Positions 32,789 through 41,373 of a stretch of DNA of 64,000 bases are shown here, one piece after another. Each line of letters begins with the position of its first letter. Position 1 is the first letter of the stretch. The notes under the pieces were generated by a model. That model was not told where the DNA came from and ran no database searches. It saw only the letters and a list, made by a program, of their open reading frames with translations. The DNA comes from Pelotomaculum_C sp050950345. Lineage in GTDB: Bacteria > Bacillota > Desulfotomaculia > Desulfotomaculales > Pelotomaculaceae. Where the stretch lies: positions 62,001-126,000 of the forward strand of contig JBMNHK010000007.1 of NCBI GenBank assembly GCA_050950345.1, read 5' to 3'. The translations under genes were made by a program, and so were the position numbers.

Positions 32789-34031
32789 AGAGAGGATACT
32801 TCCTGCACAGTTGTGCCACCCGCTCCCTGGCCTGCTCCAACCTGGCGGCATCATGGCGATGGGCAATAGCGAAGTCCATGATCTCAGCGATTAGGGGCAT
32901 CTCCGCCGCAGTCAGACCCCGGGTTGTTACCGCAGGGGTGCCGATGCGGATACCGCTGGCGGTATTGGGCGGCTGGGGATCAAAAGGTATGGCGTTTTTA
33001 TTGATGGTAACCCCTACCCGGTCAAACAGGGTTTGGGCTTCAGCGCCGGTAATATTTTTGCTGCGCAAGTCAACCAGCACCAGGTGGGTATCGGTGCCAC
33101 CCGCAACCAGCTCAAAGCCCCGTTCGATCAGGGCCGCACCCAGTGCACGGGCATTGTTGACCACATTCTGCTGGTAGGTCTTGAAGCCGGGCTCAAGGGC
33201 CTCCTTGAGGGCGACTGCCTTGGCCGCAATCACATGCATGAGGGGCCCGCCCTGGATGCCGGGAAAGACAGCCCGGTTAATTGGCGCCGCGTACTTTTCG
33301 CTGTCCCTGCTGAGGATCAAACCGCCTCTGGGGCCGCGCAGAGTTTTGTGGGTGGTAGTGGTAACAACGTCGGCGTAAGGCACGGGGCTCATGTGCAAAC
33401 CGGCTGCAACCAGCCCTGCGATGTGGGCCATATCGACCATGAGGTAGGCCCCGACCTGATCCGCGATCTCCTTGAACCTGGCGAAATCAATGGCCCGCGG
33501 ATAAGCGCTGGCACCGGCCACGATCATCCTGGGTTTGTGCTCTAAGGCCGTGGCGTAGAGCTTGTCGTAGTTGATCAAGCCGGTTTCCTTATCTACGCCA
33601 TAAAAAACGAAATTAAAGTATTTGCCCGAAATGTTGATTTTACTGCCATGGGTGAGGTGTCCGCCGTGCGCCAGGTCCATGCCCAGAATGGTATCGCCGG
33701 GCTTGAGCAGGGCAAAGTACACTGCTGTGTTGGCCTGACTGCCGGAATGGGGCTGGACATTGGCAAAATCTGCTGCGAATAATTCCCTGGCTCTGGCTAT
33801 GGTCACGTTCTCCACCATATCCACATACTCACAGCCGCCATAATAACGGCGCCCCGGGTAGCCTTCCGCATATTTATTGGTCAGGACAGTACCCTGGGCC
33901 TCCATAACTGCCCGGCTGGCTACGTTTTCCGAGGCGATCAGCTCCAGGGTAGACTCCTGACGTTTCGTTTCCAGTTCAATGATATTTAAGATCTCCGGGT
34001 CAACTTCAGCTAAATGCCGCTCAAAATCCAT
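32778..34031 (-). CDS. glyA: Serine hydroxymethyltransferase
   Basis: 417 residues, full length. PLP-binding lysine in TTTTHKTLRGPRGG, and the QPHSGSQANTAVYFALLKPGDTILGMDLAHGGHLTHG block. Converts serine and tetrahydrofolate to glycine and methylene-THF. GGGAGG seven bases before the ATG. Follows rpiB by 28 bases. Confidence 0.99.
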   Translation of the reverse strand: MDFERHLAEVDPEILNIIELETKRQESTLELIASENVASRAVMEAQGTVLTNKYAEGYPGRRYYGGCEYVDMVENVTIARARELFAADFANVQPHSGSQANTAVYFALLKPGDTILGMDLAHGGHLTHGSKINISGKYFNFVFYGVDKETGLINYDKLYATALEHKPRMIVAGASAYPRAIDFARFKEIADQVGAYLMVDMAHIAGLVAAGLHMSPVPYADVVTTTTHKTLRGPRGGLILSRDSEKYAAPINRAVFPGIQGGPLMHVIAAKAVALKEALEPGFKTYQQNVVNNARALGAALIERGFELVAGGTDTHLVLVDLRSKNITGAEAQTLFDRVGVTINKNAIPFDPQPPNTASGIRIGTPAVTTRGLTAAEMPLIAEIMDFAIAHRHDAARLEQARERVAQLCRKYPLYAG

Positions 34032-34059
34032 CCAATATCCTCCCTAACCTTGTTTTCAA

Positions 34060-34515
34060 CTACCGTTGGCAGTTATATTTGTTTTCGATGGCGGTAATTT
34101 TATCCACTCGTTTGCCGTGCCGGCCGCCGCTAAACTCTGCTTGCAGCCAGACAGCTACGATATCCCTGGCCAAACCGGGACCGATGACGCGTTCTCCTAA
34201 TGTCAGTATATTGGCGTCATTATGCTCGCGGGAAGCCTGGGCAGAGAAAGTATCATGACACAGCGCCGCCCTAATACCGGGGACCTTGTTGGCCGCAATG
34301 GCCACGCCGATGCCTGTGCCGCAGCACAGGATACCCCGGTCATAAGCCCCGCTCTTGACCGCTTCAGCCACCTCCAGGGCCAGATCCGGGTAATCAACCG
34401 GATCTGCTGCATAAACACCAAAATCATGATAATCAAAACCTGCTTCTTTTAGGTAGGCGATCACTGTATTTTTCAAAATGTAACCGCCATGATCGCTGGC
34501 CACGGCCACCCTCAT
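34060..34515 (-). CDS. rpiB: Ribose-5-phosphate isomerase B
   Basis: 151 residues. VAVASDHGGYILK at the N-terminus, catalytic-type GILCCGTGIGVAIAANKVPGIRAALC and SREHNDANILTLGERV are the RpiB/LacAB signatures. It interconverts ribose-5-P and ribulose-5-P in the pentose phosphate pathway. GGAG eight bases before the ATG. Confidence 0.97.
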   Translation of the reverse strand: MRVAVASDHGGYILKNTVIAYLKEAGFDYHDFGVYAADPVDYPDLALEVAEAVKSGAYDRGILCCGTGIGVAIAANKVPGIRAALCHDTFSAQASREHNDANILTLGERVIGPGLARDIVAVWLQAEFSGGRHGKRVDKITAIENKYNCQR

Positions 34516-34636
34516 ATCCGCATCTCCATTCCCTATGATATGTATAGCTAAAAAAAATTTCTACAGAAAGACCGTTATTCCTTTCCTGGTTGTCGAAAAA
34601 TGCGGCCGGTATTTTCTGCCGCCCGAACTGCCGGCA

Positions 34637-35095
34637 TCACTGTTCCTTCTCCAGCCTGTCCAGGGCTTTATCGATCAAATCCTTTAATCGCAATGCCGTA
34701 GCGCGGTAGGATTGCAAAGGCTGGCCGATGGGATCCGGAATATCTCCTTCAGTCCGGGCATAGTCCGCCAGGGTAAAAACCTTATGGGCTTCGCCGGGAT
34801 GCAGCTCTTGCACATGCCGGCGGTGCCACGCCGTCATGGTCAACACCAGGTCGGCCTGAGCCAGGTCCTCTGCTGTGAGGCCTGCTGCCCTGTGCCCCCT
34901 TAAATCAACGCCCATTTCAGCCAGGGCCTGAATCGCTTCCCTGGAAGCCGGCTCCCCTTCAACAGCAGCTATCCCTGCGGAGGCCACCAGAAACTCCTCC
35001 GGCCCCCAGGAACGCTCTGCCAGCAGGTGCCGGGCCAGGGCCGCGGCCATGCTGCTGCGGCAAGTGTTACCGGTACAGACAAACAGTATTTTCAT
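34637..35095 (-). CDS. ywlE: Low-molecular-weight protein-arginine phosphatase (YwlE-like)
   Basis: 152 residues from ATG at 35095. P-loop CTGNTCRSS (C-x5-R) with Thr at the position that makes YwlE specific for phosphoarginine instead of phosphotyrosine (Ile in typical LMW-PTPs). General-acid loop DIPDPIGQP. Located between mntP and rpiB exactly as in Bacillus. The usual kinase partner McsB is not in this window. 11 bases after mntP. Confidence 0.93.
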   Translation of the reverse strand: MKILFVCTGNTCRSSMAAALARHLLAERSWGPEEFLVASAGIAAVEGEPASREAIQALAEMGVDLRGHRAAGLTAEDLAQADLVLTMTAWHRRHVQELHPGEAHKVFTLADYARTEGDIPDPIGQPLQSYRATALRLKDLIDKALDRLEKEQ

Positions 35096-35106
35096 CGCTC
35101 CACACC

Positions 35107-35649
35107 TCATAAGATCATTTTGACACCTATGGCAATCAGAACCAAACCGCCCAGAAGCTGCGCTTTTTCACCGATCCAGCTGCCCAGGTAGCGGCCAAAA
35201 ACCAGGCCCGCAAAGGTCATCAAGCCTGCCACTACCCCAATTACACCCGCCGTAAGCAGCAGATCCGCCTTTTGGGTGCCCAGGGTAAAGCCGACGCTTA
35301 GCGCGTCCATACTGACGCTGGCCCCTAAAAGAAGTACGCCACTGGTATTGAGGTTAACCCGGACCGGGTCCTGTTCCCGGTTGCGAGGCCAGGTTTCCCG
35401 TATCATTTTAATACCCAGATAGATCAATAACATAGCCCCTGCCACTGCAGCCGCCCGGCCCAGCAGCCCGCCGGCCAGCTCACCGGCAAACCAGCCCAGC
35501 ACGGGCATAGCTACGTGAAAAACAAGCACTGTGACACTGAGGATCACAATCTGGCGCCGGTTTACCCCGGCCAAACCGATGCCGACACAAAGAGAAAAGG
35601 CATCCGTTCCCAGGGCGATGGCTAAAGCGATTAAAGTAATGAGACTCAT
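35107..35649 (-). CDS. mntP: Manganese efflux pump MntP
   Basis: 180 residues, six membrane helices in two repeats: LIALAIALGTDAFSLCVGIGLAG and LLLGASVSMDALSVGFTLG, each with the essential Asp. MntP exports Mn2+. ATG with AGGAG five bases before. Neighbours sua5 and ywlE match the Bacillus ywlC-ywlD-ywlE order. No mntP (yybP-ykoY) riboswitch is visible because the gene lies within an operon. Confidence 0.95.
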   Translation of the reverse strand: MSLITLIALAIALGTDAFSLCVGIGLAGVNRRQIVILSVTVLVFHVAMPVLGWFAGELAGGLLGRAAAVAGAMLLIYLGIKMIRETWPRNREQDPVRVNLNTSGVLLLGASVSMDALSVGFTLGTQKADLLLTAGVIGVVAGLMTFAGLVFGRYLGSWIGEKAQLLGGLVLIAIGVKMIL

Positions 35650-35675
35650 TATTGCTCCTGTTATTCAGCTTGATT

Positions 35676-36770
35676 TTACGAACCGGCCCCCGGACCGGAG
35701 CCAGCCACATCAGTGATCCTGCCGTCTGCCGCTCTTCTCAAACGGTTCATCACAGCAAATCCCACACCTTTTTCCTGAATACCCTCCGCCAGGATCACAT
35801 CCACCTCCAGCTCATCAAAGCGCCTTAACGCCGCATATAACCCGGCAGCGACAGTCTCCGGCTTTTCCCTTTGCCCGGCCAGGACAACCTGACCATAACC
35901 GGTATAATCCTCACTGTCCCTATAGGCCAGGATACCTACGCGCTTATGCTCCACTTGATAAGCCAGGGCTAATTCCTTGATTTTTTCCGCCACCTTTTCT
36001 TTGGCCCCTTTGAACAAGAACAAGGGCGCCTGCGGGGCGTAATGAGTGTATTTCATGCCGGGGGATCTGGGCCTGGCCGGGTTATCCCCGGGGGACCTGT
36101 TTAAAACAGCCGGATCCACCCTTACCTCACCTAGTATCTCCTGCAAAGCCTCCAGGGTAACCCCCCCCGGACGCAAAATTACCGGCACCGGCCCGGTCAG
36201 ATCCAGCACGGTGGACTCCACACCAACCCCGGCCGGGCCCCCGTCCAGGATCATATCGATCCGTCCGTTTAAATCCCTCAGCACATGGGCTGCCGTAGTG
36301 GGGCTGGGGCGCCCGGACAGGTTCGCACTAGGCGCGGCCAGAGGAGTGCCGGCTGCTTCGATGAGAGCCAGGGCCACTCTGTGCCCGGGCATGCGGACAG
36401 CAACGGAGCCTAACCCTGCCGTTACCTCCCGGGGTACGCCGGGATCTACCGGCAACACCAGGGTCAACGGCCCCGGCCAAAAGATCCTCATCAGCGCCCT
36501 CGCCGCCTCCGGCACAGACGTTACCAGCTCCTCCACCTGATCGAGTGCCGCCACATGAATGATCATGGGGTTGTCAGAGGGGCGCCCCTTGGCTTCATAT
36601 ATGCGTTTAACCGCTGCACCATCCAGGGCGTTGGCCCCCAGGCCATATACCGTTTCCGTGGGGAAGGCCACCAGCCCCCCTCGCGCCAGTATCGCCCCTG
36701 CTGCCCGTAGCGCCTCCGGTGCAGGATTTTGCCGGTCAACTTTTATGTATTGCGTGATCACTTTTTTCAT
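35676..36770 (-). CDS. sua5: L-threonylcarbamoyladenylate synthase (Sua5/YwlC)
   Basis: 364 residues, the two-domain form. YrdC domain about 15-210 with GGLVAFPTETVYGLGANALD, KGRPSDNPMIIHV and PLAAPSANLSGRPSPT. Linker RSPGMKYTHYAPQAPL, then the C-terminal Sua5 domain. It makes threonylcarbamoyl-AMP for t6A modification of tRNAs reading ANN codons. Confidence 0.97.
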   Translation of the reverse strand: MKKVITQYIKVDRQNPAPEALRAAGAILARGGLVAFPTETVYGLGANALDGAAVKRIYEAKGRPSDNPMIIHVAALDQVEELVTSVPEAARALMRIFWPGPLTLVLPVDPGVPREVTAGLGSVAVRMPGHRVALALIEAAGTPLAAPSANLSGRPSPTTAAHVLRDLNGRIDMILDGGPAGVGVESTVLDLTGPVPVILRPGGVTLEALQEILGEVRVDPAVLNRSPGDNPARPRSPGMKYTHYAPQAPLFLFKGAKEKVAEKIKELALAYQVEHKRVGILAYRDSEDYTGYGQVVLAGQREKPETVAAGLYAALRRFDELEVDVILAEGIQEKGVGFAVMNRLRRAADGRITDVAGSGPGAGS

Positions 36771-36831
36771 TTTACCGCTGCCTTATCAACAAGGGTTACT
36801 AATTTTAGAACTACCGGTGCTTAAAGCCGCC

Positions 36832-37680
36832 TCACCTAACCAACCTGGCCACTACCAGCCTATCCCAACCGGCCAAATCCTGCTTTACCGCTGTTTCCCA
36901 ACTGCCATGCAAAAGCTTAAGGACAGCCCCGGCCTGGTCAAAACCTATCTCCAGCAGAAGGTGACCGCCTTTTTTCAAGAATAATGCGGCAGCGGGTATC
37001 AGCTGCCGGTAGAGCTCCAGACCGTCCCCTCCCCCGTCCAGGGCCAGCCCGGGTTCGTATTGCCTGACGCTGACCGGGAGTCCTGCCAGATGGGCAGAGG
37101 GGATATAGGGCAGATTGGCCGCAATCAAGTCCGCCGCGCCAAAGGGCACGACACCTTTGAGGGGTGTTAACAGATCGCCCTGATAAAACCGCACCGCCAC
37201 ATCATTGGCGGCTGCGTTTTCCCTGGCGATCCCTAAGGCTTCCTCTGAAAGATCAGTAGCAAAGACCCTTCCCCGGGGCAGATGCCGGGCCAGGCTAACC
37301 GCAATAGCGCCGCTGCCGGTGCCCACATCAATAACCAGGGCATCAGGCTCCAGCAGCTGCAAAGCCGTTTCCACCAGCAGTTCTGTCTCCGGTCGCGGGA
37401 TGAGGACGGCGGGGGTCACCTTAAAGTCAAGCCCCATAAATTCCTTATGGCCGGTCAAGTAAGCCACCGGTTCCCCCTGTAACCGCCGGGCCAGCAATTC
37501 TTCCAACAGGCGTTCTTCCCCCTCGGTCAGCTGCCGCTCCCACTCCCGGTACAAACCCGCCCGGTCCATTGCCACAACATGACCCAGCAGCACTTCGGCA
37601 TCAAGATAAGGTTCGGCAATAGCGGACATCTGCAGTTTTTTTCTGGCCTGCAAAAGCGCTTGTCTGATGGTTGAGGACAA
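36832..37680 (-). CDS. prmC: Release-factor glutamine methyltransferase PrmC (HemK)
   Basis: 282 residues from TTG at 37680; a TTG two codons earlier would sit one base from the GGAG. LLARRLQGEPVAYLTGHKEFMGLDF, SAM-site VIDVGTGSGAIAVSLA, and the substrate motif AANLPYIPS, where the common NPPY is NLPY. Methylates the GGQ glutamine of release factors. prfA, its substrate, is immediately upstream. Confidence 0.93.
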   Translation of the reverse strand: MSSTIRQALLQARKKLQMSAIAEPYLDAEVLLGHVVAMDRAGLYREWERQLTEGEERLLEELLARRLQGEPVAYLTGHKEFMGLDFKVTPAVLIPRPETELLVETALQLLEPDALVIDVGTGSGAIAVSLARHLPRGRVFATDLSEEALGIARENAAANDVAVRFYQGDLLTPLKGVVPFGAADLIAANLPYIPSAHLAGLPVSVRQYEPGLALDGGGDGLELYRQLIPAAALFLKKGGHLLLEIGFDQAGAVLKLLHGSWETAVKQDLAGWDRLVVARLVR

Positions 37681-37772
37681 AAGCAAGCTCCTTTTAAAAT
37701 AGCAGGCTTAAGGGATTAGTTCCATCGGTTAAGCCTGGCCTTAATGATTGACCTTAAATAAGCATGATCGGT

Positions 37773-38840
37773 TTAATTCTCCTGTTTCAGGCGCTCCGCC
37801 TGGTCGGTAGTAACCAGTTTTTCGATTATTTCGTCCAGATCTCCCAACAGGATCTGGTCCAAATGATGCAGGGTTAAGCTGATCCGGTGATCAGTAACCC
37901 GGTTTTGCGGAAAATTATAGGTCCGAATACGCTCACTGCGATCCCCAGAACCCACCATGGATTTTCTTGTGCTGGACATCTGCTGCTGATGCTCTTCCCG
38001 GGCCCGGTCCAACAAGCGGGCCATGAGCACCTTCATGGCCTTGTCCTTATTTTTGTGCTGGGACTTCTCGTCCTGCATAGAGACGACGATACCGCTGGGC
38101 AAGTGGGTAATCCGCACCGCCGACTGGGTGGTGTTGACCGACTGCCCGCCGTGTCCCGAAGCGCAAAAAACATCAATCCGCAGGTCATTGGGATCAATAT
38201 TTACATCAACTTCCTCCGCTTCAGGCAGAACAGCCACTGTTGCAGCAGAGGTGTGAATGCGCCCGCCGGATTCAGTGCTGGGTATCCGCTGCACCCTGTG
38301 TACGCCGCTTTCAAACTTCAGCTTGCTATAAGCTCCTTTACCGTTGATCATAAAGACAATCTCTTTAAACCCGCCGATGTCGGTGGGATTGCTGCTCAAG
38401 ACCTCGGTGCGCCAGCCCTGACGCTCGGCATAACGGGAATACATGCGAAACAGATCGGAGGCAAACAAACCCGCCTCTTCACCGCCTGTGCCGGCACGTA
38501 TCTCCATAATTACGTTTTTGTCATCATTGGGATCCCTGGGCAAGAGCAACAATTTCAAATGCTGCTCCAACTGTTCCTTTTTGGGAGCCAGTTCCTCCAA
38601 CTCCATTTGCGCCATTTCACGCATTTCAGAGTCAGCCTCATCTGCCAGGATGTTTTTTGCCTCATCTATATCCTCTGTGACCTTGATATACTCACGGTAG
38701 ACAGTCACTACGTCGGTGAGATCGGCATGGCTTTTAACATACTGTTGCCAGAGCGGCAGGTCGGCCATTACTTCAGGGTCGCCGATCAGTTTCCCCAGCT
38801 CTTCATACCTTTTCTCCAGGTCGGCTAATTTATTTAACAT
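37773..38840 (-). CDS. prfA: Peptide chain release factor 1
   Basis: 355 residues from ATG at 38840. GGQ motif in CASGHGGQSVNTTQSAVRITH with the methylated Gln; stop-codon recognition helix and the anticodon-like region lie before it. Reads UAA and UAG. rpmE precedes and prmC follows. Confidence 0.98.
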   Translation of the reverse strand: MLNKLADLEKRYEELGKLIGDPEVMADLPLWQQYVKSHADLTDVVTVYREYIKVTEDIDEAKNILADEADSEMREMAQMELEELAPKKEQLEQHLKLLLLPRDPNDDKNVIMEIRAGTGGEEAGLFASDLFRMYSRYAERQGWRTEVLSSNPTDIGGFKEIVFMINGKGAYSKLKFESGVHRVQRIPSTESGGRIHTSAATVAVLPEAEEVDVNIDPNDLRIDVFCASGHGGQSVNTTQSAVRITHLPSGIVVSMQDEKSQHKNKDKAMKVLMARLLDRAREEHQQQMSSTRKSMVGSGDRSERIRTYNFPQNRVTDHRISLTLHHLDQILLGDLDEIIEKLVTTDQAERLKQEN

Positions 38841-38945
38841 TATAGACACCTTCCTTCAGCATTGCCCTCCAAGGGGCCACAGCTTCCTACCTGTCCGGCA
38901 GTTAGCCATGCAAAAACGGCATATAGAAGAGTGGCAACAATATAG

Positions 38946-38975
38946 TAAAAAGTAGCAGAGCGCCTGCCCTGCTAC
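38946..38975 (-). terminator. Terminator after rpmE
   Basis: Stem GTAGCAG / CTGCTAC with a 10-base loop, followed on the minus strand by TTTTTA. It lies between rpmE and prfA. Confidence 0.8.
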
Positions 38976-38980
38976 CTGTC

Positions 38981-39184
38981 CTACTTAAGGCCGTATTTTT
39001 TCCGGAAACGCTCGGCCCTGCCGCCGGTCTCAATCGTCCGTTGCGAGCCGGTATAAAAGGGATGGCATTTGGAGCAAATCTCAACACGGATGTCGTCACT
39101 CTTAGTAGATCCGGTCTCAAAGGTTTCACCGCATACACAAGAAACCGTTATTTTCCCGTATTTAGGGTGGATGTTTTCTTTCAT
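38981..39184 (-). CDS. rpmE: 50S ribosomal protein L31 (zinc-binding form)
   Basis: 67 residues. Four cysteines in VSCVCGETFETGS and EICSKCHPFYTG bind zinc; the C-terminus is basic (GRAERFRKKYGLK). This is the C+ form expressed when zinc is sufficient. Confidence 0.98.
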   Translation of the reverse strand: MKENIHPKYGKITVSCVCGETFETGSTKSDDIRVEICSKCHPFYTGSQRTIETGGRAERFRKKYGLK

Positions 39185-39392
39185 TAATACTCACCTCTTT
39201 CCTGCCATAGCAAGAGACACACCTTCTAAATTATAGCATAGGTATTATAGCCCTGCAAGAAAAGGTTTTAGGCATGCCCCGGTCTGATGGAATCACAGCT
39301 ACGCCGCTTAGGGCTGGAAAAATCTCCTCGGCATGTTTACACCGGAAAACAGTCATGCTAAGATTAGCTAAAATCAAAAGGGAGTGTTTATT

Positions 39393-39584
39393 ATGCCAGT
39401 AATTACCGTAGAAGCAGGAAAAATGGACAAAAACCAAAAAGCTTTATTGGTTAAGGAACTCACACAGAAAGCAAGCGAAATTTTAAATATTCCGGAACAG
39501 GCCTTTGTTACCCTCCTCAAAGAAAACGAACCGGATAATGTCGGAGTCGGCGGCCAGCTTTTATCCGCACGGCATAGCAAATAA
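39393..39584 (+). CDS. 4-oxalocrotonate tautomerase family protein
   Basis: 63 residues from ATG at 39393, chosen because the catalytic proline must be residue 1 of the mature protein (MPVITVEAG); GGGAG lies eight bases upstream. The C-terminal half matches the tautomerase fold (KASEILNIPEQAFVTLLKENEPDNVGVGGQLLS). The substrate is unknown; similar genes (ywhB) occur near this region in Bacillus. It is the only plus-strand gene between 4.4 and 43.6 kb. Confidence 0.9.
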   Translation: MPVITVEAGKMDKNQKALLVKELTQKASEILNIPEQAFVTLLKENEPDNVGVGGQLLSARHSK

Positions 39585-39604
39585 GCCGTACAGCCGGCTT
39601 ATTT
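39579..39604. terminator. Bidirectional hairpin embedded in two stop codons
   Basis: Perfect 10-bp stem AAATAAGCCG / CGGCTTATTT with a 6-base loop. It covers the TAA of the plus-strand tautomerase and the stop of the minus-strand radical SAM gene at 39599. Confidence 0.8.
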
Positions 39605-40876
39605 CATGACCGGGTGGCTGTAGTTGCCCACAGTCAGGCCAGGCACCTGATGCAGCATCTCTACAAATGCCGGGATACCCATAGCCGGTCCCTGGGGCAG
39701 CGGCACCTGCTGCCAGAAGAAGTCGGGATCAATGTTGAGGTTCCTTAGTTGGACCATGTTGACCCCGGTGTCACGGATGAGTTCCACCAGGGCGCCGGCC
39801 TCCTGGGGGAGATCGGTGAAGCCGGGCAATACCAGCAGATTTAACGATGTCAGCACCCCGCCGGCAACCGCCCCCGCAATGGAGCGCCGGACTTCGGCCA
39901 GTCCAAAACCCTTGGGGCGGTAGTAAGCGTTATAGGTTTCCGGCCTGGCGCTGATCAAACTGATGCGGATAGCATCCAGGCCGGCCCGGCAAATGTCGGC
40001 CACCCCGTCTGCATAGCCGCCGTTGGTGTTCATATTGATGGTCCCCTCGCCGGTTTCCGCCCGTATGAGGGCAATCGCTTCGGTAATAACCCTGGAAGCA
40101 AGGGACGGCTCACCTTCACAGCCTTGCCCGAAACTGACGATGGCACCGGGCCCTTTTTTAAGGTGAGGGATGGCTACTTCCGCTATTTCTCGGGCTGTAG
40201 GTGTAAATGCAATGCGCGACTGGGGCGCAGGACAGCATTCCGCAGGCTGCTGGGAGATGCAGCCCAGACAGTTGGCGTTGCAACCGGGTGAAACAGGGAT
40301 GCCGCCTTCCCACCTGCCATAAAAAATATTCTGGGCCGTAAAACAGTGATAGTGCAGGGCGCAATGAGCAAGCTGGCGGATGATCCTGTTAGTCGGATAG
40401 GCTTTTTGCTTGCGCTTTACCAGACCCGGCAAATCACTGCTGTCATAAACTCCTGGATCCCAGGGACCCGGTTCGTCAGTAGGCAGGGCTGCCGCGTACA
40501 GTTCGCCGTCCCGGCAAGCCAGCGCAGTATAGCCCATAAGAGGCAAGGGCTTTTCCCCGGGTTCACGCTGAAAAGCGGGCAGGAGTGTCCTGGTGTAGCC
40601 CTGGGGCAGCAATGCACCCACCGCCCAGGCCCGGCCGCCCTGCCAGGGATCCCGCCGCAAAATAGTAAAACTCCCGTCAGGTTTTAAACCAAGAGGAACG
40701 CCACCAGGCACCAACACTAAAGAAGCCCCCGGCGGCAATTTGATTAAATCACCGGGAGTTATCTCCACAAACCTGTCCCCGCTGCGTCCCACAGCCCTGA
40801 GGGTGTGGTGATCATACAGGCGCCCGTCATCGCCGGCAAAGAGCATCTGGTACACCGGTCCATTCCTTCTTTCCAT
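39599..40876 (-). CDS. Radical SAM protein of unknown function
   Basis: 425 residues. The [4Fe-4S] cluster motif is CNANCLGC (C-x3-C-x2-C) near residue 200, later than usual, after a 200-residue N-terminal region. GPGAIVSFGQGCEGEPSL is a SAM-binding-like glycine patch and the barrel continues with GTINMNTNGG and IRISLISARPETYNAYYRP. The protein also has a second CCPAP cluster just after. The pattern resembles the pyruvate-formate-lyase-activase-like branch. ATG with a weak ribosome site. No operon partner. Confidence 0.85.
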   Translation of the reverse strand: MERRNGPVYQMLFAGDDGRLYDHHTLRAVGRSGDRFVEITPGDLIKLPPGASLVLVPGGVPLGLKPDGSFTILRRDPWQGGRAWAVGALLPQGYTRTLLPAFQREPGEKPLPLMGYTALACRDGELYAAALPTDEPGPWDPGVYDSSDLPGLVKRKQKAYPTNRIIRQLAHCALHYHCFTAQNIFYGRWEGGIPVSPGCNANCLGCISQQPAECCPAPQSRIAFTPTAREIAEVAIPHLKKGPGAIVSFGQGCEGEPSLASRVITEAIALIRAETGEGTINMNTNGGYADGVADICRAGLDAIRISLISARPETYNAYYRPKGFGLAEVRRSIAGAVAGGVLTSLNLLVLPGFTDLPQEAGALVELIRDTGVNMVQLRNLNIDPDFFWQQVPLPQGPAMGIPAFVEMLHQVPGLTVGNYSHPVMK

Positions 40877-41373
40877 GATCTCATGTAACTTGAATGGTAA
40901 ACACGTATATCTTATTTTTTCACGTTTCTTCTGTCAAGGGAAATAATAGCCCCGCTTTGAAGGTGCGTCTTAGAGATTTATTATCCCGGAATAATACCGG
41001 CATAGCCGCTGGTATCCGGCTATGCCATTTTTCTTGCTTCGTGGTGGATGTAGAAGCCAGTGGGTGGTGGGTAAAACTCACCGTGATATGAAAAAACTGC
41101 CGGGTAGAAAACCCTGGTTTCGTCGAAATTGGCGGCGTAGTCGGGATGATATATTCCCTGATCTCCGAATGAGGCTGAAGCGCGATAAGAAATCTGGCAA
41201 AGTGATGTACGGTGCCGACATTCAATCGGTATTTGATATTTTCTGGTACACCTTTTCCAGAATGGTAGCTGACATTGCACCACCGGTAGATGAGGACCTT
41301 AACTATTTTGAATCGCAAGGATACTTTTCTCTCGGAGTAACTCAAACAAATTCTTTTCAGCCATGTGCGCACC
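40877..41373. other. Gene-poor remnant region downstream of hsdS
   Basis: No intact gene can be supported in about 500 bases. Just past hsdS, a minus-strand ATG at 41364 with GAGGTG upstream starts MAEKNLFELLREKSILAI but stops at codon 22 (stop 41299-41301). Fragments resembling proteins occur in other frames on both strands. This looks like a decayed gene. A plus-strand hairpin with T-rich tail lies at 40999-41036. Confidence 0.45.
40999..41036 (+). terminator. Terminator-like hairpin
   Basis: Stem GGCATAGCCG / CGGCTATGCC, 8-base loop, followed on the plus strand by ATTTTTCTTG. No plus-strand gene upstream is intact, so it may be a relic. Confidence 0.55.

Noticed and set aside
37887..38828. 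313-codon plus-strand frame
   Set aside because: Antisense to prfA.
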